IMG/VR virus record: IMGVR_UViG_3300032323_003007
Span: 1 to 36,979 of that record
DNA length: 36,979 nt
Source of the DNA: a virus
Direction: 5' to 3' (one strand)
Shown here: piece after piece, positions 11,394 through 19,944 of the stretch
Layout: the number at the start of each line of letters is the position of its first letter
Numbering within the stretch: position 1 is the stretch's first letter
Program-made: the position numbers and the translations under genes
The notes under the pieces: generated by a model
Seen by the model: only the letters and a program-made list of their open reading frames with translations
What the model was told of the DNA's origin: nothing
Database searches by the model: none

Positions 11394-13775
11394 TTAGCCA
11401 ATTATGTTAATTACACCTGTCATAGGAGAATGGAATTGGCAAATATAGTATAGCGTAGCTGGTGCGGCTAAGTCAACAGTAAAACGAATTCCGCCAACAT
11501 CGTCTCCGTTATTTACAACTCCAGTATTATATTGATCTCCCGTTCCAGTTGTCTGTGCAGTTTTAATCCAAAACGGGTGCCCAGAGGCATTTACTGTAAA
11601 GAAGTATGTTTGTCCTCTTACTAATGTTAATGCTCGATTTGAAATTCCATCAATTGAATAAGAACCTGATCCGCTATTTGTAACTTGAAAGTTTTGTATG
11701 ATAGTTAATCCTGCTGGACCCGTTGGTCCTGTTGGACCACCTGCAGGTCCGTCTGCACCAGTTGGTCCTGTTGGGCCTGTTAAACCAGCACCTGTGGCTC
11801 CTGTGGCACCAGTTGCGCCTGTTGGTCCTACTGATCCTGTTGGTCCTGTTGGACCCTGAATACTTGATCCATTGGCACCTGTGGCTCCTGTGGCACCTGC
11901 GGCACCTGTTGGCCCTGCTGGGCCTGTGGCTCCTGTAGCGCCTACTGCTCCTGTTGGGCCTTGAATGCTTCCCACATTTGTCCAAGCAGCTCCTGCCCAA
12001 ACATAAAGCTCTCCAGCAACTAAATAAGCGTCTCCTGTTTGACCTGATGGCTGTGCGGCTTGCAATTGTGCAAGAGTAGAGTAAGAACCAAGGATTGAAA
12101 CTCCAGTTCCATCTGATCCAGCTACTCCTGTGGCACCTGTTGCGCCTGTGGCACCAGTTGCGCCTGTTGGTCCAGCAACTGTGCTATTAGCGCCTGTAGC
12201 GCCTGTAGCACCTGTTGGACCTGTGTTTCCTTGAGCTAAAGTAAAGTTCAAAACAACATCTGTTGTTGTTCCTGAGTTTGTTACAGAAGGAATTCCAGTT
12301 GCACCAGTTGCAGTTGTTGTACCTAAAGTAATTGTAGTTGGTCCAGCTGGTCCAGTTGCCCCTGTAGGTCCTTGCCTTAAAGTAAAATCAAACACTGCTG
12401 CAGATGATGTTCCTGAATTTACAACAAGGGAATTTCCTGTTGGGCCCGTAGAGGTAGTCGTTCCGATTGCAACTGTTGGAGTAGATCCAGTCGGTCCTGT
12501 TACTCCCGTTGGTCCTTGACGTAATACAAAATCAAAAACTCCAGCAGATCCTGTTCCAGAATTTGTTACAGAAACTGTTCCAGTAGGACCAGTTGAAGAT
12601 ACTGTTCCTACCGCAATTGTTGCTGGTCCAGTTGCTCCTGTAGGTCCTTGAAATTGTCCCGCATCAATCCAAGATGATCCGTCCCAAACATAAAGATGTA
12701 AATCTGTTAAAACTATCCATGAGTCTCCTGAAACATTTCCAGAAGAAGGCAATGCAGCAAAATTTGCTTGCGTTCCCTTAATGTTTATAGATCTTCCAGC
12801 TGCGCCTGTAGCACCTACTGCCCCTGTTACTCCTCTAAGACCTGTTGCGCCTGTTGCGCCTGTTGGGCCTATAAATCTTCCTCCGTTTTGCCATACTAGA
12901 CCGTTATATAAATATACTTCTGATGTTGATGATAATATGTATGCTGTTCCTAGCGGTGCGTTAGCAGGCAATGCGTTTATGTCGGCTACTACTCCCTCAA
13001 GCCTTAAACCTGTTCCATTTGCACCAGTTGGTCCTGTTTGGCCTGTTGGCCCTGTTGGTCCTTGTGGACCCGCTGGTCCAGTTGCTCCATTAGTTCCTAT
13101 AGTTCCGTTAGTTCCTGGATTTCCAGCTACTGCAAAAACCCAATTAACATATGTACCAGTTCCACTAAACGAATCTACGGCTACGGTAATGCTGACATTT
13201 TTAACAACTTGTGTAATAATGCCTTCTACATATGTAGTTAAAGCAAGTGGATTAATTACACGAACTCTTTGTCCTGCTGTGTATGCTCCGCTATTATTTA
13301 CAAAAAATACTTTTGCTCCAGCTGAAACTTGGTGTGATGTTATAGAAGTAATATCTGAATATCCTGCTCCAGAGGCACCAGTAGTTCCGCCTCCACTGCC
13401 GCCACCTGAAAGTGTTCCTGAAAGATCAACCCCAGATATTGTTAATGAGTAACAGTTTGGCGTTGTAGTAACTGCTGCAATAGATTCTCCAGCATTTAAA
13501 ATTAATGAGTGCTCAAGCTTTAATGTTGTGTTGTTTTCAACACTCACATTGCCATAAAGAGTGTATGGGTCTAAACTCGACCTGTTAATATTGTAAAGGT
13601 TTATAAGCTGATCGCCATTTTCTCCCAATAAGAAAATGCTAAAAGGAAGAGTTGATCCACTAAAGTTTGTTACGGTAAACTCTTTGATAATTATAGTTGA
13701 TACAGCTGTGTATATTTTTGCTGGAGATGCTGGAATTAAAGAAGGTCCTGCAAATCTAATTGGAGCATATGACAT
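11394..13775 (-). CDS. Collagen-like tail fibre with C-terminal cupredoxin-like domain
   Basis: Encodes 793 residues. Residues ~1-125 form a beta domain ([11 protein letters not shown] ... [13 protein letters not shown] ... LTISGVDL) that matches the small separate protein at 17910-18230. A glycine linker and a beta module follow, then several Gly-X-Y stretches alternating with ~50-residue inserts that close on W hairpins ([36 protein letters not shown]). The last ~105 residues look like a cupredoxin: a His in SGHPFWIK (H733) and [16 protein letters not shown], giving Cys779, His782 and Met785. That is a complete type-1 copper ligand set with C-x2-H-x2-M spacing as in amicyanin. Copper binding is inferred, not shown. 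AAGGGGG precedes the ATG. Confidence 0.8.
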   Translation of the reverse strand: MSYAPIRFAGPSLIPASPAKIYTAVSTIIIKEFTVTNFSGSTLPFSIFLLGENGDQLINLYNINRSSLDPYTLYGNVSVENNTTLKLEHSLILNAGESIAAVTTTPNCYSLTISGVDLSGTLSGGGSGGGTTGASGAGYSDITSITSHQVSAGAKVFFVNNSGAYTAGQRVRVINPLALTTYVEGIITQVVKNVSITVAVDSFSGTGTYVNWVFAVAGNPGTNGTIGTNGATGPAGPQGPTGPTGQTGPTGANGTGLRLEGVVADINALPANAPLGTAYILSSTSEVYLYNGLVWQNGGRFIGPTGATGATGLRGVTGAVGATGAAGRSINIKGTQANFAALPSSGNVSGDSWIVLTDLHLYVWDGSSWIDAGQFQGPTGATGPATIAVGTVSSTGPTGTVSVTNSGTGSAGVFDFVLRQGPTGVTGPTGSTPTVAIGTTTSTGPTGNSLVVNSGTSSAAVFDFTLRQGPTGATGPAGPTTITLGTTTATGATGIPSVTNSGTTTDVVLNFTLAQGNTGPTGATGATGANSTVAGPTGATGATGATGATGVAGSDGTGVSILGSYSTLAQLQAAQPSGQTGDAYLVAGELYVWAGAAWTNVGSIQGPTGAVGATGATGPAGPTGAAGATGATGANGSSIQGPTGPTGSVGPTGATGATGATGAGLTGPTGPTGADGPAGGPTGPTGPAGLTIIQNFQVTNSGSGSYSIDGISNRALTLVRGQTYFFTVNASGHPFWIKTAQTTGTGDQYNTGVVNNGDDVGGIRFTVDLAAPATLYYICQFHSPMTGVINIIG

Positions 13776-13789
13776 ACTTTAAATCCCCC

Positions 13790-14506
13790 TTAGACTATAG
13801 ACCACTTAGACATTAGATCTTTTTCAACAGTTTCGTATTCTGAAAACTGTAAAGCTCTATCGTAAATTAAAAATTCTCCAATTTTAAAGTTTCCAAATGA
13901 AGATATGTATCTGCCAATTGCTTGTCCTGTCATTGAAGCTACGGATCCACCAGATACGGCACGTGAAACTTCAACTCTATTTCTTCTTACTGTTCTTTGA
14001 TTATTTGACAAATCATAAACAATTGTATAAATTTCTGTTGTGCCTGCAGGGGCTGCGGTTACAATAGATCCCTGGTCATCATTTACAAAACCAACTCTGT
14101 GTGTATTGCTGGTTAATTGACCTGCAAAAAGATTTGTTCTTGTTGCTGTATTTGTTCCACCAAAAATCCATGTGTTATTATTTGCTGGCTTTGATGCAAC
14201 ATAAATAATTGTAAAAGATCTTCCAGCTATGTACGCCAAGGTCTGATCTGAAAATACCATAAAGTCATCTGATCCATCAAACTGAAGTGCTCCAAGCCCA
14301 CCTAATCCAGTAGCTTGCCATTGTGGCCGATTGGCAAGAGTTGCCTGAGTCATATGTCTATTTGCACCTGACTTGTCGTTCCAGGCTGAAGCAAAGTTTG
14401 ATCCATCTCTAATTACTGTAGCTGGAAGAGCGGCATCTAAATGCAATCTTAAGCCTAATGTTGTAAATCTAGCTCTACGAAAGTTTGAACGCTGATTAGG
14501 TAACAA
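13790..14506 (-). CDS. LamG/concanavalin-like lectin-domain protein
   Basis: A 238-residue single-domain protein of LamG/ConA-like type: LRLHLDAALPATV, WNDKSGANRHMTQAT, ALQFDGSDDFMVF, SFTIIYVASKP, then IGRYISSFGNFKIGEFLIYDRAL close to the end, a typical pattern in phage and bacterial surface lectins. Likely a carbohydrate-binding fibre tip or accessory adhesin. The frame opens with TTG at 14506, immediately after the upstream gene's TAA and behind AGGGG; a nearby ATG in frame is absent, so TTG is the likely start. Follows a putative fibre chaperone gene. Confidence 0.72.
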   Translation of the reverse strand: MLPNQRSNFRRARFTTLGLRLHLDAALPATVIRDGSNFASAWNDKSGANRHMTQATLANRPQWQATGLGGLGALQFDGSDDFMVFSDQTLAYIAGRSFTIIYVASKPANNNTWIFGGTNTATRTNLFAGQLTSNTHRVGFVNDDQGSIVTAAPAGTTEIYTIVYDLSNNQRTVRRNRVEVSRAVSGGSVASMTGQAIGRYISSFGNFKIGEFLIYDRALQFSEYETVEKDLMSKWSIV

Positions 14507-14950
14507 TTAGTTTTCCCCTGTTCCACCATAAACTACAGGCTTTTCTGGCCATGTAACTTCTGATAAATTTGAATATTCTTTTAATAAATTAAGCTTTTCT
14601 CTATACTTAACCCAAGACTGCTTATCTTTTGCAGATAGGTCTGACTTGGTTTCAAGTCCTTCTGTAGAAATTAATTCAAAATCAATGTAAGCAAGTAGTA
14701 TATCCTTTTGATCTTCTGCAGAGATTGATTCTACCTTTACGTTATAAACTTTACCGCCCTGAAAATATGGTTCGCATGGAACTAATTTTTCTGTATTTGA
14801 ATTATGTTCTAAATTAGTTATTACTGGGTACAAATTATTTTCTGATAGGAAATCACCATACTCTTCAGTTGAAGGAAACGATGTGTTTGGAAAAAGTACG
14901 GTTATATCACCAATACCTTTAATTTGATTATTTTCAACTACTGCGTACAT
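14507..14950 (-). CDS. Putative tail fibre assembly chaperone
   Basis: Encodes 147 residues. The N-terminus (MYAVVENNQIKGIGDI, FPNTSFPSTEEYGDFL) and C-terminus (AKDKQSWVKYREKL ... VTWPEKPV) resemble the two parts of small phage tail fibre assembly proteins, in which a 'W..YR..L ... WP..P' block closes the chain. The protein at 18602-19009 shares the C-terminal block. AAGGGGAT precedes the ATG; the LamG-type gene follows without a gap, so they may form a chaperone/adhesin pair. Confidence 0.55.
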   Translation of the reverse strand: MYAVVENNQIKGIGDITVLFPNTSFPSTEEYGDFLSENNLYPVITNLEHNSNTEKLVPCEPYFQGGKVYNVKVESISAEDQKDILLAYIDFELISTEGLETKSDLSAKDKQSWVKYREKLNLLKEYSNLSEVTWPEKPVVYGGTGEN

Positions 14951-14967
14951 GTAATCCCCTTTATTTT

Positions 14968-15405
14968 TTAAACGAATAGGTCAGCAAATGCATAACCACC
15001 AAAGACAGTTGTTCCACCATCTCTAGTGTAGAAATTTAATAATGTTGTATTTGTTGATAGCAATGGCGCAATGTTTGCTGCTCCGCCACCGTCCCATCTA
15101 ATATTTCCTGGCCAAGTAATTGTAAATGAACCGCCAGCCTTAATTTCAACTTGCCAAAAAGCAGCTTTTGCTGTTGATGGATAGTTGGTGAATGCGACTG
15201 TCATATTGCCGTTTGCAATCATCTTGAATACGCCAGCTTCTGCTAGGTTACATGTTGCTGTTCCTCCAGCATTAACAGTTCCCCGATCAAAAAATTCAAC
15301 TGGGATGTTAAAGTATGTAAAACCTTGGCCATTGATTGGGGCCTGAAGGTATGTGTATGTCCACAAAGACGGTGTAACGGCTTGTGGGGTCATTGATACT
15401 GGCAT
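14968..15405 (-). CDS. Small fibre C-terminal-domain-like protein
   Basis: Encodes 145 residues, beta-rich, no membrane segment. The block AAFWQVEIKAGGSFTITWPG followed by IRWDGGGAANIAPLLS and FYTRDGGTTVFGG matches the pattern of receptor-side domains found at the C-termini of many phage tail fibres ('...W.gg..P.lt......f.t.DgGt...G'). Here the domain stands alone as a separate gene, implying a detachable tip or decoration protein. AAGGAG lies upstream of the ATG. Confidence 0.6.
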   Translation of the reverse strand: MPVSMTPQAVTPSLWTYTYLQAPINGQGFTYFNIPVEFFDRGTVNAGGTATCNLAEAGVFKMIANGNMTVAFTNYPSTAKAAFWQVEIKAGGSFTITWPGNIRWDGGGAANIAPLLSTNTTLLNFYTRDGGTTVFGGYAFADLFV

Positions 15406-15429
15406 TTTATTCTCCTTTTATTTCTTTAA

Positions 15430-16365
15430 TTAAGCTTTTACCCAATAGGTAATTTTACAGATTCCTGAACCGCCTGTGTTTCCGCCTCCGCCGCCTCCGC
15501 CTGAGCCTGAGTTTGGCATTGCGTCTGCTCTTTGTGTTCCAATGTGATCTCCGTGACCGTTTCCGCCACCTGCTGCTCCTGCACCGCCAACACCTCTGCC
15601 AGATCCTCCGCCTCCGCCTGCAAGTCCATAAAGTCCTGGACCTCCACGTCCACCTGCTGAACGGTTAGAAGAGTCATTTGAGTTTGCCCATCCTGGACCT
15701 CCGCCAGATGCTCCTTCTGAAGGGCTTCTGCCTCCTCCGTGGTGACCTGAGTATCCGCCTGAGTTAGGCTTTTCAACATGCCCGTATTCTCCTGCTCCAC
15801 CTGCTCCTCCACCGCCTCCGCCTGCTCCCCACGAATTAACCCAGTTACCCTGACCGCCTCCGCCTGAGCCTGTTCCAATTATATTATTTGCTCCTGGTCC
15901 AGATGAACCTGATTGTCCATCTCCCTGTGTTGTTCCTCCGCCGTAAGCAACCATGTAGAAAGGCTGTCCTGATGTTCCAAATGTTGAGTTACCGCCTTGT
16001 GAACTACATGTTCCACCATTAGCAATTCCTACAGAAATTCCAGATCCTATTGCAACTGAAGAAACGTCAACCATTCTTCTTATTAGCTGACCCGCTCCTC
16101 CACCGCCGTGGTTTGTTGAACCGTTAGAGCAACCGCCTCCTCCGCCTCCGCCTACTAGGATTACTTCAATTTGTGGTGCACTGTTAGCTGGACGTGTCCA
16201 CACTCCACCGCTTAAAATTGTAACTTCATACGCATTGTAAAATCCTGAAAGATTTTGTGCAATTAAAGGAATTGCAATAGATGTTGAAAGAGCCGTTGTT
16301 GAAGCTAAAATTTGAGCATCAAGTCCTGGTACGTATATCTGATTAATTGTTCCAAATGTTGGCAT
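15430..16365 (-). CDS. Glycine-rich adhesin (copy 2)
   Basis: Encodes 311 residues. Residues 1-55 hold INQIYVPGLDAQI, then VWTRPANSAPQIEVILVGGG opens a domain dense in poly-glycine runs, and the chain closes GSGICKITYWVKA. The type is common in phage tail adhesins (Gly-rich domain families); in T-even-like gp38 adhesins glycine-rich segments form polyglycine-II helix sandwiches whose loops bind the receptor. It shares layout and end sequence with the gene at 16897-17892, so the two are paralogues. Start overlaps the preceding stop (TAATG) with GAGG upstream. Confidence 0.72.
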   Translation of the reverse strand: MPTFGTINQIYVPGLDAQILASTTALSTSIAIPLIAQNLSGFYNAYEVTILSGGVWTRPANSAPQIEVILVGGGGGGGCSNGSTNHGGGGAGQLIRRMVDVSSVAIGSGISVGIANGGTCSSQGGNSTFGTSGQPFYMVAYGGGTTQGDGQSGSSGPGANNIIGTGSGGGGQGNWVNSWGAGGGGGGAGGAGEYGHVEKPNSGGYSGHHGGGRSPSEGASGGGPGWANSNDSSNRSAGGRGGPGLYGLAGGGGGSGRGVGGAGAAGGGNGHGDHIGTQRADAMPNSGSGGGGGGGNTGGSGICKITYWVKA

Positions 16366-16613
16366 TATGGTTTTACCTCGATTTCATAAGTTGATTCTTC
16401 TAGCCGATGTTCTAATTTTGTTGGCTTTAAAGAATCTGGAGCCACAAACTTATTGCCTTCTAATTTCCACATAATTCCTGGTTGTGGATCATAGTCTGTA
16501 ATGTCCATCCGATCTAATCCAGAAAAATCTGGGTGAGACTCAATGAAATCTTCTTCTGCAATAATTACATTACCTATAATATTGTCTACAAATAAAGCCC
16601 AAGTTCTTGACAT
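16365..16613 (-). CDS. Small fibre-associated protein, PGxxW type (copy 2)
   Basis: Encodes 82 residues: an N-terminal strand region (TWALFVDNIIGNVIIAEEDF), then DITDYDPQPGIMW and KFVAP. The order 'host of strands, acidic, PG.xW, F.aP' is common in short phage proteins encoded beside tail fibres and probably acting as fibre chaperones or caps. It resembles the 93-residue neighbour upstream. TAATG overlaps on both sides and GGAGG upstream point to tight translational coupling with the glycine-rich adhesin. Confidence 0.5.
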   Translation of the reverse strand: MSRTWALFVDNIIGNVIIAEEDFIESHPDFSGLDRMDITDYDPQPGIMWKLEGNKFVAPDSLKPTKLEHRLEESTYEIEVKP

Positions 16614-16894
16614 TACTCTTGACCTCCCGCTAATTCATCTTCTGCAATAACATCATCAATTGGAACAAGGTGCTCTACAACAACAGATGAAACAGTAGGA
16701 ACTGGCTTAGTCCAAACCTCTGTGTCTTTGTTGTATGTCCAACCAGGTGCTGGCTTATCATCATAGGCCCAATCTGTATAATCAAAGAATAAAAGATCTT
16801 TTAAATCTTCATTTGCTGAAATTGCTTCTGGTCCAACTAGGCTCAATATGTTGTGAACCGTGCCGTCTTCATTAATAAATATGTAGTCTCTCAT
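16613..16894 (-). CDS. Small fibre-associated protein, PGxxW type (copy 1)
   Basis: Encodes 93 residues: FINEDGTVHNILSLVGPEA, an acidic middle, then the PAPGWTYNKDTEVWTKP block, equivalent to PGIMW..FVAP in the next gene. Acidic C-terminal tail (AEDELAGGQE). It follows the first glycine-rich adhesin after 2 bases; no clear Shine-Dalgarno, so translation may be by reinitiation. Likely a fibre chaperone or accessory; function not demonstrated. Confidence 0.5.
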   Translation of the reverse strand: MRDYIFINEDGTVHNILSLVGPEAISANEDLKDLLFFDYTDWAYDDKPAPGWTYNKDTEVWTKPVPTVSSVVVEHLVPIDDVIAEDELAGGQE

Positions 16895-16896
16895 GA

Positions 16897-17892
16897 TTAT
16901 GCTTTAACGTAGTATGTAATAATAGCTACGCCAGAACCTCCTCTTTGACCTACTCCTGACTGATGGTTATTTCCACCGCCACCTGATCCTGTTCCGTCTC
17001 TACCGAATCCACCAGAGTTATCAATTGTTTGTGAGCCTCCAGCTCCGCCTCCGCAAGAACCTCCTCCGCCTGCTCCTCCGCCTCCGCCGCCTCCGCCTGC
17101 AAGTCCATATTGTCCGTTACCGCCTGCTCCTCCTACACCAATCCATGAAGTCCAGCTGTGGTTTGAACCTGTTCCGCCGCCTGATGCTCCTGGTCCCCAA
17201 CCAAATCCTCCAGGATATCCAGCACTTCCAGTTCCGTTTGTCTGTGTTGTATTCTTACCGTTTTGTCCTGCTCCGCTTGCGCCACCGCCTCCGCCTGCTG
17301 CACCAAACTGCCAATCTCTTCCTGCTCCTCCGCCTCCGCCTGAGCCTCCTCCGTTTTGATTGCCCATTCCTTGTCCCATGTTTCCAGAGTTTCCAGTACG
17401 GCCATGATCATTAGAGTGACCTCCTCCGCCTCCGCCATATGCAATGCAGTGAAAAGCATTTCCATTTACACCAAATGAAGAGTTTGCTCCATTGTTACCA
17501 TTTGTATTTCCTGAAACTGCTGGACCGCCTGCGCCAATAGTAACTGGAATAGATCCGCCAACTGGAACAGAAGAAATGTCTAGCCATCTTTCAATAAGTT
17601 GACCTGCTCCTCCGCCACCTGCACCTGAGTGTGACCATGAGTGACCGCATCCGCCTGCTCCTCCGCCAGCAACAAGGATAAGCTTGATTACTGGACCTGT
17701 GTTTGCTGGACGCACCCAGTTTTGAGAAGAATAAATTCTTGTCTCAAGAGGCATGAACATCGAGCTTACACCACCTGCAGCAATTGCTTGTGCAGTAATA
17801 CCAGTTTGTAATCCCTGTGTTACTGCAGCATTAATTGTTGTAGTTAGTCCTGGCAAGTAAATTGATTGCGTGGTGTTGGAAACTTCTGACAT
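16897..17892 (-). CDS. Glycine-rich adhesin (copy 1)
   Basis: Encodes 331 residues, paralogous to the 311-residue gene downstream. An N-terminal docking segment (SIYLPGLTTTINAAVTQG) and NWVRPANTGPVIKLILVAGGG are followed by ~240 residues with many runs of 3-8 glycines, interspersed His, Asn and aromatic loops, closing GSGVAIITYYVKA. Matches the glycine-rich tail adhesin type. Variation between the copies lies in the loops between glycine runs, as expected if these contact the host. AAAGGAG precedes the ATG. Confidence 0.75.
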   Translation of the reverse strand: MSEVSNTTQSIYLPGLTTTINAAVTQGLQTGITAQAIAAGGVSSMFMPLETRIYSSQNWVRPANTGPVIKLILVAGGGAGGCGHSWSHSGAGGGGAGQLIERWLDISSVPVGGSIPVTIGAGGPAVSGNTNGNNGANSSFGVNGNAFHCIAYGGGGGGHSNDHGRTGNSGNMGQGMGNQNGGGSGGGGGAGRDWQFGAAGGGGGASGAGQNGKNTTQTNGTGSAGYPGGFGWGPGASGGGTGSNHSWTSWIGVGGAGGNGQYGLAGGGGGGGGAGGGGSCGGGAGGSQTIDNSGGFGRDGTGSGGGGNNHQSGVGQRGGSGVAIITYYVKA

Positions 17893-17909
17893 TTTATTAC
17901 TCCTTTAAA

Positions 17910-18230
17910 TTATGATGATGTTATTTTTACGCCTGAAATAAACATCGTCACTGCGTTGTTATTTGAAGCTTTAACTAGAATACTTTCAGCTGTATTAAGA
18001 ACCTGCTTAATGTCCAAAGTCATGAATGTCTGTGGTGGAAGGCTTAGGTTGTAAGCCAAGAATGTTCCTGCCATCTTAACATCAAATGTTTGGGCAGCAA
18101 GTGTGATATTTTGTACTGTGATTGATGTAATCACATCTGTCTCTGCTGCTGGAACTGTCCAAATTCCTACTTCGGCATTTGTAAGTGTTCCTGCATAAAA
18201 ACGTGCTGGTAAGCTAACTGTTGTTGGCAT
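17910..18230 (-). CDS. Small beta-domain virion protein
   Basis: Encodes 106 residues with no membrane segment: IWTVPAAETDVITSITVQN, MTLDIKQVLNTAESILVKAS, MFISGVKI. The same fold pattern (vpa..d.I..i.v.N ... L..aesI ... iSGv.i) forms the N-terminal ~115 residues of the collagen-like cupredoxin fibre at 11394-13775, so this is a domain that exists both free and fused. Probably a jelly-roll collar or fibre cap. GGGAG lies 10 bases upstream of the ATG. Confidence 0.6.
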   Translation of the reverse strand: MPTTVSLPARFYAGTLTNAEVGIWTVPAAETDVITSITVQNITLAAQTFDVKMAGTFLAYNLSLPPQTFMTLDIKQVLNTAESILVKASNNNAVTMFISGVKITSS

Positions 18231-18231
18231 T

Positions 18232-18564
18232 TTATATTACTCCCATATTCTGATATATTGTAAAGTTATTTAATTCATTTGCAACGGCTGCTACCTGTGT
18301 TGCTCCTGCTGCAGCCACTGCGGCTACCTGTGTACTTCCTGCAGATGACACTGTTGTTACAGCACCAGTTACAGCATTAGAGATGTCATTAAGTTTTGTA
18401 TTTGTAGCTGCCAATACGTCGTTGACTCCCAAAAGATTTCCCATTGATTCAATAGCTTTTGCTAAATAAACCAATTCTTGTGCGCCCAGGTTTGATCCAC
18501 TAAGGGCTGCTACCTTAGTCTTAAATAGATCTACTTGAGCCGTTAAACTTGCATAATCTGGCAT
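18232..18564 (-). CDS. Fibre-attachment-like helical protein (paralogue of 19944-20612 N-terminus)
   Basis: Encodes 110 residues. The first ~60 (MPDYASLTAQVDLFKTKVAA ... LVYLAKAIESMGNLLGV) match the first ~65 of the 222-residue protein upstream (MPDYSTLTSQINQFKS ... MGNTLGV), followed by a low-complexity Ala/Val/Thr helix (TQVAAVAAAGATQVAAVA). Looks like a trimeric coiled coil that joins a fibre to the baseplate. The ribosome site is unusually strong (18569-18580). Confidence 0.6.
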   Translation of the reverse strand: MPDYASLTAQVDLFKTKVAALSGSNLGAQELVYLAKAIESMGNLLGVNDVLAATNTKLNDISNAVTGAVTTVSSAGSTQVAAVAAAGATQVAAVANELNNFTIYQNMGVI

Positions 18565-18568
18565 TATT

Positions 18569-18580
18569 GATCACCTCTTT
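18569..18580 (-). promoter_or_regulatory. Near-perfect Shine-Dalgarno
   Basis: The minus strand AAAGAGGTGATC is complementary to nearly the whole anti-Shine-Dalgarno at the 3' end of bacterial 16S rRNA (consensus AAAGGAGGTGATC, one base shorter here). It lies four bases before the ATG at 18564. Confidence 0.6.
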
Positions 18581-18584
18581 GTAT

Positions 18585-18593
18585 AGTATAGCA
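18585..18593 (-). promoter_or_regulatory. Extended -10 box in the 37-base gap before 18564
   Basis: TGCTATACT on the minus strand, 20 bases before the ATG. It would give a short leader of about 14 bases carrying the strong Shine-Dalgarno. No clear -35. Confidence 0.4.
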
Positions 18594-18601
18594 TAATGAC
18601 A

Positions 18602-19009
18602 TTATAAAGTGGGCTCCGTAGGATACACAATATTATAGTCTGTTACGGTTTCTGGAAGATCTCTGAGGGCTTGTCTATAGACTCTCCACTCTTCTTTCTT
18701 CTCATCAGACAAATTAGATGTTTCCACCCAGTCTGATAATTTTAATAAGTTGCCTCTTTTAGTTCTTGCAACCTGTAGGGCTCCGCTTAAATTAATTCCA
18801 GCTTGCCAATCGGCATGCTCTTCATCGGTCATTAATCTTGGAGACCCATTATTATAAACTAAATGTCTTTCTCCAGTAAATGTTTCATCTACTTCAAACC
18901 ATTCTGAGCCATCTTCTGTATGATCTGTTGGGAATTCATGCCAAGTTCTAGTCTCGACCTGAATATCATATTCAGGACTAAATCTTGCATACTTTTTAAA
19001 TTCGTCCAT
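18602..19009 (-). CDS. Tail fibre assembly chaperone
   Basis: Encodes 135 residues. The C-terminal half is characteristic: ARTKRGNLLKLSDWVETSN followed by LSDEKKEEWRVYRQALRDLP and IVYPTEP. This R..LL..sDW ... W..YRqaLRdlP ... yP..P signature belongs to the phage tail fibre assembly chaperone family, which guides fibre trimerisation. The N-terminal half is acidic and aromatic (RTWHEFPTDHTEDGSEWFEV). GGAGATAGAT precedes ATG 19009, which overlaps the stop of the fibre gene it probably serves. Confidence 0.78.
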   Translation of the reverse strand: MDEFKKYARFSPEYDIQVETRTWHEFPTDHTEDGSEWFEVDETFTGERHLVYNNGSPRLMTDEEHADWQAGINLSGALQVARTKRGNLLKLSDWVETSNLSDEKKEEWRVYRQALRDLPETVTDYNIVYPTEPTL

Positions 19010-19944
19010 TATCTATCTCCATATACTGTTGCGGCATAATTCCAAATTTTATGGGAATCAATTGTTGATGTAAAGTTAGCATTGTTTACTTCATTAAACA
19101 TTAATGCTGCCTGCGTCAATCTAATATCAGGTTGAATAAAGTTATTTGATCCTGTAAATGTGCCTTGTAGATTATAGAAAGCATTGTTTTCATTCCAGTG
19201 GTACTGGTTACCAGTATCCGTCCAGTATGTGAATGTGTTACACAGTAGTACCACGCAAGATTCTCCAGCGTTTAAAGTAAATGATCCAGACATTCCTGAG
19301 TTAGAAGTATTTGTTCCTGTTAGAGTAGCTATGTTTGTCCAAGACATTCCATTTGCTGCTGAATAACGTGTTCCTGATGAATAGGTTGGTCTTCCAACCT
19401 GAAGTCCCGCTCCATCTGTTCCGCTACACCAGTAGGTTCCAACTAGACCCCATACGGATACAGTCTGAGCAGTAGTTCCAAAATTTCTAATAAACATTAC
19501 ACGAGAACCAAATGGCCCAAAGCATGTTGTTCTTGGCCATGTGTGCATACGTGAGTTTGATGTTCCACACATGTTGTTGGTTGCATAGTCTAGGCGCTTA
19601 TAGGCAGCTGACCAGTATGACTTTCTATTTTCGTTCATATTTCTGTATCCGCCTAGTGCATGCCAAAATGCTCTTTCAGCATCCCATGGCTGTGTGCCTG
19701 TTAGATATGTATGAAATGTTGTCCAGTCGTCTGAACCGTCCCAAGAGTAGTTGTTAAACATTGCATTACCACGCATGTTAACTGAATATATAGATGGAAT
19801 AGAAAACGGTCTTCTTGAACCGTCAGTTACTTCTGGAAGCACTGTACTTAGTCCGCTCTGAATTCCTAAAGACTGTGCAGTTATTCCTAAGCTAGCTACT
19901 GACACTCCTGTTCGTGGAATATTTAATTCTGAAAAAAGTGCCAT
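19009..19944 (-). CDS. Tail fibre protein of unknown fold
   Basis: Encodes 311 residues from MALFSELNIP. The start at 19944 is chosen because it overlaps the upstream stop as TAATG; an in-frame ATG at 19959 would intrude on that gene. The first ~60 residues (SVASLGITAQSLGIQSGLS ...) resemble docking segments of the glycine-rich adhesins. The rest is beta-rich and unusually full of Trp, Tyr, Asn and Ser, plus five cysteines, which suits a tip domain that contacts carbohydrate. A chaperone gene overlaps the end. Family not recognised. Confidence 0.6.
   Translation of the reverse strand: MALFSELNIPRTGVSVASLGITAQSLGIQSGLSTVLPEVTDGSRRPFSIPSIYSVNMRGNAMFNNYSWDGSDDWTTFHTYLTGTQPWDAERAFWHALGGYRNMNENRKSYWSAAYKRLDYATNNMCGTSNSRMHTWPRTTCFGPFGSRVMFIRNFGTTAQTVSVWGLVGTYWCSGTDGAGLQVGRPTYSSGTRYSAANGMSWTNIATLTGTNTSNSGMSGSFTLNAGESCVVLLCNTFTYWTDTGNQYHWNENNAFYNLQGTFTGSNNFIQPDIRLTQAALMFNEVNNANFTSTIDSHKIWNYAATVYGDR

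Noticed and set aside
15438-17465. Alternative frames inside the glycine-rich genes (Gln/Glu-rich minus frames, Leu/Arg-rich plus frames)
   Set aside because: Frame-shifted readings of glycine-rich codons; the true frames have start sites with good Shine-Dalgarno and clear paralogy.
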